Part shown: positions 6,585 through 10,623 of the stretch, piece by piece
Layout of the letters: every line of letters starts with the position of its first letter
Position numbering within the stretch: position 1 is the first letter of the stretch
Source of the DNA: JBAXSK01 sp044358815
GTDB taxonomy: Bacteria > Cyanobacteriota > Cyanobacteriia > Pseudanabaenales > Pseudanabaenaceae
Length of the DNA: 10,623 nt
Assembly: GCA_044358815.1 (NCBI GenBank)
Contig: JBIKNH010000161.1
Location: 1 to 10,623 of the forward strand
Direction: 5' to 3'
Position numbers and translations under genes: made by a program
Notes under the pieces: model-generated
Told to the model about the DNA's origin: nothing
Seen by the model: the letters and a program-made list of their open reading frames with translations, nothing else
Database searches by the model: none

Positions 6585-6607
6585 TAAAGGTTAACCGTAA
6601 ACCTTTA
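6585..6607. promoter_or_regulatory. Inverted repeat just upstream of the aminotransferase gene
   Basis: TAAAGGTT (6585-6592) pairs with AACCTTTA (6600-6607) in a perfect 8-bp stem with a 7-nt loop. It starts 23 bp before the start codon at 6561 (minus strand), so it lies in the leader or promoter. It could be an operator or a leader hairpin; neither is shown. Confidence 0.4.
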
Positions 6608-6777
6608 TCTTAGCGGATTTTCGGTACTTGCCAAGATTTTTTTGTGGGGTGTGGGGGGTAAATTTCCTTGACTATCTTTAATATTCAATTATTCAATTCT
6701 CAGGTTTAGCCCTTGATATTCATCTATTATTCAGTAAATGCCTCTAGTCTTAACAATAATTGATCTAGAGAATTAAT

Positions 6778-7929
6778 CTAGGAACGTTCCAGAGTAACTG
6801 TAAATAAACTGCCCTGTCCTTCTTGGCTAATTACATCAATTCTGCCGCACATTTGCCGAATCAAATCTTGGGCAATGGCTAAACCCAAACCCGTACCCGT
6901 AATATCTCCACTGGCTTGACGACCTCGGAAATTCCGCTCAAATAAACGCGGTAAATCACTGCTGGGAATACCCACACCGTTATCCTGAACATGAATGAAT
7001 AAATGGGTGGGATCTACTGTCACTTGCAGTTTCACCGTGCCACCTTGCAGCGTATATTTCAGAGCATTGTCCACTAAATTATTCAAGACTTCTCTGAGGG
7101 CGTTGGCATTGGCTTTGACTGTTGGCAAGCGTTTGGGGACTTTAGCCTGAAATTTAAGCCGTCGTTCCTTGGCAATGGCAGCGGCAGTAATCACAATTTG
7201 TTCCAGAATTTCCCCTAGGTCTACCGCTTTAATAGGTAGGGGTTCGGGGGGTAAGGGTTCGGGGGCAGCGGCTGGTAATAAAGGAATTTGTGCGCCACTA
7301 GTCAAAAGCGGCGTATGTTGATCTGCTTCACTCAGTAAATCTTGAATATGCCAAGTTTCTTTGAGAATCCCAGTCACATATTTATGGTTTGGATCTTCGG
7401 GCAAAATCTTGCGGGCTAATAGCTGCCCAAAGGTACGAATTGCTGTAAGTGGATTCCGTAATTGATGGAACAAACTCGACAGAAACCGCTGCTGATGTTC
7501 GTAAGTATGTTTTTGAGTTTCTTCGAGCCACTGACAACGGCGATCCAAGGCACAGGCAACGGTTAACGTATTCGCTACATATTGAATCTGAGCTTGTTCC
7601 TGTTCATTCCAGTCCCGATCTTCGCGCCCCGTCATCAAAAAGCCAACTAAACTACCTTGATAAACTAAAGGCATGACATGCCGCCTTTGGCGCACCAGTC
7701 CGCCCGTTGCTGCTCCAGTCACAGGATTTGCTTCCGTCTGATGCCAACCCGTTGGTAAGGTCATCATGCCTGTTTCCGGATAAATCACCACCTCTACTAA
7801 ATGGGGCGGCAGTCCGTGACCAGCTTCTTCGGCAAGATACACCGCACTGGCAGAAGCTCCTAAACTCTGAGTGAGTAGGGCAATCTGAGCATGGGCAATG
7901 GCGATGAGGTCTGGGCTAGCCGATAACAT
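6778..7929 (-). CDS. Soluble sensor histidine kinase (GAF-HisKA-HATPase)
   Basis: The 383-aa kinase has no membrane segment and is therefore cytoplasmic. A GAF-like sensory domain fills about residues 5-130 (LIAIAHAQIALLTQSLGASASAVYL at the start, MPLVYQGSLVGFLMTG at 86-101). A coiled linker leads to the dimerisation and phosphotransfer domain with H155 in FHQLRNPLTAI. The ATPase domain has the N box NNLVDNALKY (283-292), G1 DNGVGIP (316-322), the F box LFERNF (329-334) and G2 GTGLGL (345-350), all intact. Between the two catalytic domains sits an unusual proline-rich linker with PEPLP twice (223-232). No response regulator gene is adjacent, so the partner is unknown. The overall plan resembles soluble cyanobacterial kinases such as Hik2, but I cannot assign it. 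The GAF ligand is unknown. The divergent xth gene starts about 270 bp away. Confidence 0.93.
   Translation of the reverse strand: MLSASPDLIAIAHAQIALLTQSLGASASAVYLAEEAGHGLPPHLVEVVIYPETGMMTLPTGWHQTEANPVTGAATGGLVRQRRHVMPLVYQGSLVGFLMTGREDRDWNEQEQAQIQYVANTLTVACALDRRCQWLEETQKHTYEHQQRFLSSLFHQLRNPLTAIRTFGQLLARKILPEDPNHKYVTGILKETWHIQDLLSEADQHTPLLTSGAQIPLLPAAAPEPLPPEPLPIKAVDLGEILEQIVITAAAIAKERRLKFQAKVPKRLPTVKANANALREVLNNLVDNALKYTLQGGTVKLQVTVDPTHLFIHVQDNGVGIPSSDLPRLFERNFRGRQASGDITGTGLGLAIAQDLIRQMCGRIDVISQEGQGSLFTVTLERS
7237..7266. repeat. In-frame 15-bp duplication in the histidine kinase gene
   Basis: TAGGGGTTCGGGGGG (7237-7251) is followed by TAAGGGTTCGGGGGC (7252-7266), 13 of 15 bases identical. On the minus strand they encode PEPLP twice in a row (residues 223-232), between the phosphoacceptor and ATPase domains. 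Confidence 0.85.
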
Positions 7930-8009
7930 GGGTTGATAGGGAATACGGAATGGGGGATGTGGCTAATTGGATCTATTTTGACAGGTAGGGGCGGTTGATT
8001 GTGTCTGAT

Positions 8010-8034
8010 CTAGGATTTAGTTGAGTGATCCTAG
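8010..8034. promoter_or_regulatory. Inverted repeat in the kinase/xth divergent region
   Basis: CTAGGAT (8010-8016) and ATCCTAG (8028-8034) form a perfect 7-bp stem with an 11-nt loop. It lies 81 bp upstream of the kinase start and about 160 bp upstream of xth. It could be an operator in a shared regulatory region; only symmetry and position support this. Confidence 0.3.
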
Positions 8035-8100
8035 GTGATATTCTATGATTTGAGGCTTTGGGATTTAGATTTTTCTCTGATTGATTTCTTTTTGATTAAG

Positions 8101-8155
8101 TTCGATCTGGTTAGTTGCCGTTTCTAGCAAATGATCGAAAAAGCTGCCCCATAAT
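8101..8155 (+). promoter_or_regulatory. Possible xth promoter region with inverted repeat
   Basis: TTCGATC (8101-8107) and GATCGAA (8133-8139) form a perfect 7-bp inverted repeat. CATAAT (8150-8155) is an acceptable -10 hexamer about 42 bp before the xth ATG. No matching -35 is seen, so this would need an activator or be a type 2 cyanobacterial promoter. The region shows no cyanobacterial LexA-like box. Confidence 0.3.
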
Positions 8156-8196
8156 CGGCTAAATTCTCACTTTATCGCTGTTTCTTGGCTTCTTTT

Positions 8197-9063
8197 ATGC
8201 AAATCGCTACTTGGAATGTTAACTCAATTCGGACCCGCCTCTCTCAGGTGCAGCAATGGCTAGGTAGTCACCCTGAGGTAACGGTGCTGTGTGTCCAGGA
8301 AACCAAAGTAGTGGATCAAGACTTTCCCCTGAGCGCGTTTCAAGCTGAGGGTTACCATGTGTATATCTACGGACAAAAAGCCTATAACGGTGTGGCGTTG
8401 ATTTCCCGTGTGGCTTTAGAGGATGTACAGTTAGGTTTTGGGGCGATCCTGACGAACCAAGAAACGGATGACCCTGAAGTTAGCCTTAGGTTGCGTGCGC
8501 CCAACAGTGGACACCTTGATGACCAAAAGCGGATTCAAACTGCTGTGATTGCCAGTGATTTTGGTCTGGTGCGGTTGGTTAATATGTATGTGCCCAATGG
8601 TTCCGCTGTCGATAGTGATAAATACCATTACAAACTGCAATGGCTGGAAACATTGAAAGTTTATCTGGAGCGGTTGAGGCTGATTGATACTGCTCGTTAT
8701 GAAAAGCCGCTGCTGACTTTGCTGTGTGGTGACTTCAATATTGCGATCAGTGATTTAGATATTCACGATCCGAAAGGCAGAGAGAACCACATCATGGCAA
8801 CGGCAACAGAACGTCAAGCTTTAACGCAGATTCTGGAATTGGGTTTTTATGATGCGTTCCGTAAATTTGAGCCAAATGGGGGACATTTTAGCTGGTGGGA
8901 CTATCGCGCTGGCGGGTTTCAGCGGAATCGCGGTTGGCGGATTGACTATCATTTTTTGAGTGAGGCTCTTTATACCAAGGCTACCTCCTGCATCATTGAT
9001 AAAACGCCGCGTACCCAAGAGCAACCCAGCGATCATGTGCCGGTGATCGTTGGGTTTGATTAA
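8197..9063 (+). CDS. xth: Exodeoxyribonuclease III (AP endonuclease, base excision repair)
   Basis: I start at ATG 8197 (288 aa): MQIATWNVNSIRTRL is exactly where this family begins, whereas an in-frame TTG at 8185 would add four unneeded residues (MASF). The enzyme cuts DNA at abasic sites and trims 3' ends. Key residues are N7 (WNVNS), E35 (QETK), Y131 (NMYVPNG), D179 and N181 (GDFNIA), D250 (RIDY) and D279-H280 (SDH), so the catalytic set is complete. Compared with E. coli Xth as I recall it, about 20 extra residues lie at about 85-107, between GFGAI and DDQKRIQ, rich in Asp/Glu and charged. No Shine-Dalgarno is seen. The stop TAA at 9061-9063 lies in a 13-bp tandem repeat, and the gene converges on thrB with only 48 bp between them. 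Confidence 0.95.
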   Translation: MQIATWNVNSIRTRLSQVQQWLGSHPEVTVLCVQETKVVDQDFPLSAFQAEGYHVYIYGQKAYNGVALISRVALEDVQLGFGAILTNQETDDPEVSLRLRAPNSGHLDDQKRIQTAVIASDFGLVRLVNMYVPNGSAVDSDKYHYKLQWLETLKVYLERLRLIDTARYEKPLLTLLCGDFNIAISDLDIHDPKGRENHIMATATERQALTQILELGFYDAFRKFEPNGGHFSWWDYRAGGFQRNRGWRIDYHFLSEALYTKATSCIIDKTPRTQEQPSDHVPVIVGFD

Positions 9064-9094
9064 TGCGGTTGATTAATACAGTTGACTGGTCAAA
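9056..9094. repeat. 13-bp tandem repeat over the xth stop codon
   Basis: TTGATTAATGCGG (9056-9068) and TTGATTAATACAG (9069-9081) agree at 11 of 13 bases. A third, decayed unit TTGACTGGTCAAA follows (9082-9094). The first unit includes the last xth codon and its TAA. The third contains a small palindrome, TTGAC-TG-GTCAA (9082-9093). Confidence 0.7.
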
Positions 9095-9126
9095 TTTAAT
9101 GGGTGATGACTTTAATGGGTGGTGAC
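9095..9126. repeat. 16-bp tandem duplication over the thrB stop codon
   Basis: TTTAATGGGTGATGAC (9095-9110) is followed by TTTAATGGGTGGTGAC (9111-9126), 15 of 16 bases identical. The thrB stop (9112-9114, minus strand) lies in the second copy. The unit directly abuts the 13-bp array on its left, so the whole xth/thrB junction is repeat. Confidence 0.9.
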
Positions 9127-10035
9127 AGTGGTGCCGTCGTTGGCAATGGCTAGACACAAAGCTCTGCTGGTAATACCGAGATTTTGCCAAGCGGTTGTCA
9201 TAGCTTGGGCGACTTGCTGGGGTTGGTCGTTGGCTTGGGGGTTGGCTGTGGGGACGATGGCTAAAAGGGTTGGACCTGCGCCACTAATCACCATGCCATA
9301 GGCTCCAGCATCTAGGGCGGCGGCTTGGACTTCTGCCATGCCTTTGATTAGAGATTGGCGGTAGGGTTGGTGCAGGCGGTCTTGTAAACTGCCTTGTAAC
9401 CATGTTGGATTGCCGTTTTGGAGGGCATGGGTGAGTAATGCTAAGTGAGCGGCGTTGAATACTGCATCGTGCATGGATACGGATTTAGGTAAAACCTGAC
9501 GGGCTAGGGCGGTGGAAAGCTCAAAGTCAGGGATTGCGACGACGACGGCTAGGCTACTGTGCCATTGCAACGAACAGAATAGCCATTCACCGGTGGGGCT
9601 ATCTGCCATGAGTTGACAGCCACCAAGCACTGCTGGGGCTACGTTGTCGGGGTGTCCTTCCATTTCTATGGCAAGGTTAAGGAGTTCCATTTGGGATAGG
9701 GGCGAACCTGCTAAGAGATTGCCGCCGAAAATGCCGCCGACGATGGCTGTAGCGGAACTACCTAAACCACGGGAGAGGGGAATATTGGTTTCAATGTGGA
9801 GGGAAAAGGGGGGGACGGGTTGCCCTAGTTTGGTATAGACTTTGGCGACTCCTTGATAGACCAGATTCTTTTCGTCTCGTTCTACTTGGTCTGCACCATT
9901 ACCTACGGCTGTAATCTGTAGTTGATCGGCATGGGCAAAGGTAAAGCGGTTATATAAAGACAATGCTGCCCCTAAACAGTCAAAGCCGGGTCCTAGGTTG
10001 CCTGTGGTGGCTGGTACAGAAACTGTGTATGTCAT
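9112..10035 (-). CDS. thrB: Homoserine kinase
   Basis: The 307-aa protein is a GHMP-family kinase that phosphorylates homoserine with ATP, the step before threonine synthase. It begins with VPATTGNLGPGFDCLG (7-22), the homoserine-binding start of the family. The ATP loop follows as PLSRGLGSSATAIVGG (86-101), then EMEGHPDNVAPAVLGG (124-139) and the C-terminal GHMP motif MVISGAGPTLLAIVP (248-262). Length is normal and all motifs are intact. The last codons read VTTH and the stop lies inside a 16-bp tandem duplication. Other threonine-pathway genes (hom, thrC) are not adjacent, so it is probably its own transcription unit. No Shine-Dalgarno precedes ATG 10035. Confidence 0.96.
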   Translation of the reverse strand: MTYTVSVPATTGNLGPGFDCLGAALSLYNRFTFAHADQLQITAVGNGADQVERDEKNLVYQGVAKVYTKLGQPVPPFSLHIETNIPLSRGLGSSATAIVGGIFGGNLLAGSPLSQMELLNLAIEMEGHPDNVAPAVLGGCQLMADSPTGEWLFCSLQWHSSLAVVVAIPDFELSTALARQVLPKSVSMHDAVFNAAHLALLTHALQNGNPTWLQGSLQDRLHQPYRQSLIKGMAEVQAAALDAGAYGMVISGAGPTLLAIVPTANPQANDQPQQVAQAMTTAWQNLGITSRALCLAIANDGTTVTTH

Positions 10036-10085
10036 GAATTGGTGGATATATGAAGTTATGGTGTGCCTGTGGCAGATTTGGGCTA

Positions 10086-10126
10086 TTTTACCGTTAAGAT
10101 ATGTCTTGCGATAGGTTACGGTAAAA
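10086..10126. promoter_or_regulatory. Inverted repeat in the divergent thrB promoter region
   Basis: TTTTACCGT (10086-10094) and ACGGTAAAA (10118-10126) are perfect 9-bp inverted arms 23 bp apart, with a small inner symmetry AAGA-TATG-TCTT (10096-10107). The left arm read on the minus strand contains TAAAAT (10085-10090), a possible -10 for thrB. A further GTAAAA at 10131-10136 is part of TAAAAT (10132-10137), a possible -10 for the rightward gene. No good -35 hexamers fit. An operator controlling both directions is a reasonable guess. Confidence 0.4.
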
Positions 10127-10204
10127 AGTCGTAAAATTATGAGGCTTAGTGGTTAAGGCTGGGAAGTTCTTGATAAGTTTGGAATTTTGGGGCGCTGTTT
10201 TTTT

Positions 10205-10213
10205 AGGTAGGAG
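10205..10213 (+). promoter_or_regulatory. Ribosome binding site of the right-edge gene
   Basis: AGGTAGGAG lies 12 nt before ATG 10226. It is the clearest Shine-Dalgarno-like sequence in the window, where most genes have none, and it supports that start. Confidence 0.5.
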
Positions 10214-10225
10214 TGCTTAACAGGT

Positions 10226-10594
10226 ATGGATCTGAGTTCCTTTAATAAATCTGATTTTTTGACTGCTTTGCAAGAGTTTTTTAAGCAGTTGGCTGTGCCT
10301 GTGGGTGAGGTAATGCAGGAGATGTCTGCTGAAGAGGTTTTAGAGAAAACCCATAAAGATAATGAGGCTTTTCGGCTGATTGATCGGGTTTATTTTTTGG
10401 GGACGGTGGATGATGCGGCGTTTCAGGATGGAAAACGTCAAGACTGGGAATCTGTCCGTAAGATGGAGAAGGATTATGATGGGATTTTGATTTTTGGGGT
10501 GAGTTTGCGTGGGCGTGAGGGTGGTTTGTTGCCGACGCGCTCACAACTTGCGGAAATTTCACGGGCGTTTAATCGGGAGTTTTACTATAGATGA
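10226..10594 (+). CDS. Possible truncated N-terminus of a large restriction-modification type protein
   Basis: The frame encodes 122 aa with a good ribosome binding site, so translation from ATG 10226 is likely. The protein is acidic, without signal peptide or membrane helix. It has an N-terminal helical part (1-50), a basic/acidic middle (RQDWESVRKMEKDYD, 71-85), a hydrophobic strand GILIFGVSL (86-94) and a conserved-looking stretch LPTRSQLAEISRAFNREFYY (102-121). From memory, a stretch like the last one occurs near the start of very large (over 1000 aa) Eco57I-type or type IIG DNA methyltransferase/restriction proteins. There the chain would go on after NREF with a hydrophobic strand (such as TPVVVVF). 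Here it ends with R and a TGA stop just after this motif. I therefore suspect a truncated or interrupted gene, but a free-standing small protein is also possible. The family match is from recall only. Confidence 0.45.
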   Translation: MDLSSFNKSDFLTALQEFFKQLAVPVGEVMQEMSAEEVLEKTHKDNEAFRLIDRVYFLGTVDDAAFQDGKRQDWESVRKMEKDYDGILIFGVSLRGREGGLLPTRSQLAEISRAFNREFYYR

Positions 10595-10623
10595 TTCAAA
10601 TAAAAAACACATCTTCGACTTCG
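10591..10623 (+). CDS. Possible start of a downstream gene, cut by the window edge
   Basis: An ATG at 10591 overlaps the TGA stop of the previous gene in an ATGA arrangement and opens a frame (MIQIKNTSSTS) to the edge. Eleven codons are too few to identify anything. No separate ribosome binding site is seen, so expression would depend on translational coupling. The +1 frame (DDSNKKHIFDF) is also open, so a frameshift continuation of the upstream gene cannot be excluded. Confidence 0.2.
   Translation, partial: MIQIKNTSSTS

Noticed and set aside
6643..6659. G-quadruplex in the G-rich run upstream of the aminotransferase gene
   Set aside because: Only two G-tracts are close together; a quadruplex needs four.
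7978..7983. TTGACA as a -35 box for xth
   Set aside because: No -10-like hexamer at 16-18 bp spacing (GTGTCT at 17 bp) and it lies over 200 bp from the xth start.
8185..8196. TTG at 8185 as the xth start
   Set aside because: The ATG at 8197 gives the family's standard MxIATWNVNS beginning; no ribosome binding site favours the TTG.
9171..9180. TAATACCGAG inside thrB, identical to the unit of the 10-bp duplication at 3801-3820
   Set aside because: It is explained by coding sequence (LGI codons on the minus strand); a single shared 10-mer in 10 kb is not convincing.

Overview
The window looks like ordinary chromosomal DNA of a cyanobacterium. The strongest taxonomic marker is a Ycf51-family gene, a family known from cyanobacteria and red-algal plastids. 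A typical cyanobacterial class I aminotransferase and a soluble GAF histidine kinase agree with this. Base composition is moderate, Shine-Dalgarno sequences are mostly weak or absent, and I noticed no HIP1 octamer (GCGATCGC). I cannot name the genus.

Layout. The left edge holds the last third of ileS (+), closed by a good intrinsic terminator. Next come a membrane-anchored YdcF/SanA/ElyC-type (DUF218) gene (+) and ycf51 (+). From about 3.1 to 7.9 kb four genes lie on the minus strand. In transcription order they are a soluble histidine kinase, a PLP aminotransferase, the site-2 protease RseP and a small predicted secreted protein. They are spaced by 216-287 bp, so they are probably separate units and not one tight operon. 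An exonuclease III gene (xth, +) diverges from the kinase and converges on homoserine kinase thrB (-). A 122-codon gene diverges from thrB and reaches the right edge. It resembles the beginning of a large restriction-modification type protein and seems to be cut off.

Function. Most genes are housekeeping: isoleucyl-tRNA charging, threonine synthesis, DNA repair, envelope proteolysis and envelope maintenance. No prophage, transposase, CRISPR array, tRNA or rRNA is visible.

The most distinctive feature is the DNA between and at the ends of genes. It is full of short direct tandem duplications with periods of about 7 to 16 bp. These include 4 x 14 bp, 5 x 13 bp and 2 x 11 bp upstream of ycf51, 4 x 14 bp after the secreted-protein gene, and 3 x 12 bp over the rseP stop. 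The xth/thrB junction is 3 x 13 bp followed directly by 2 x 16 bp. A 15-bp in-frame duplication also lies inside the histidine kinase gene. Several arrays overlap start or stop codons. A nested palindromic element after ycf51 adds to this picture. These repeats and the truncated gene at the right edge are the parts worth a second look.
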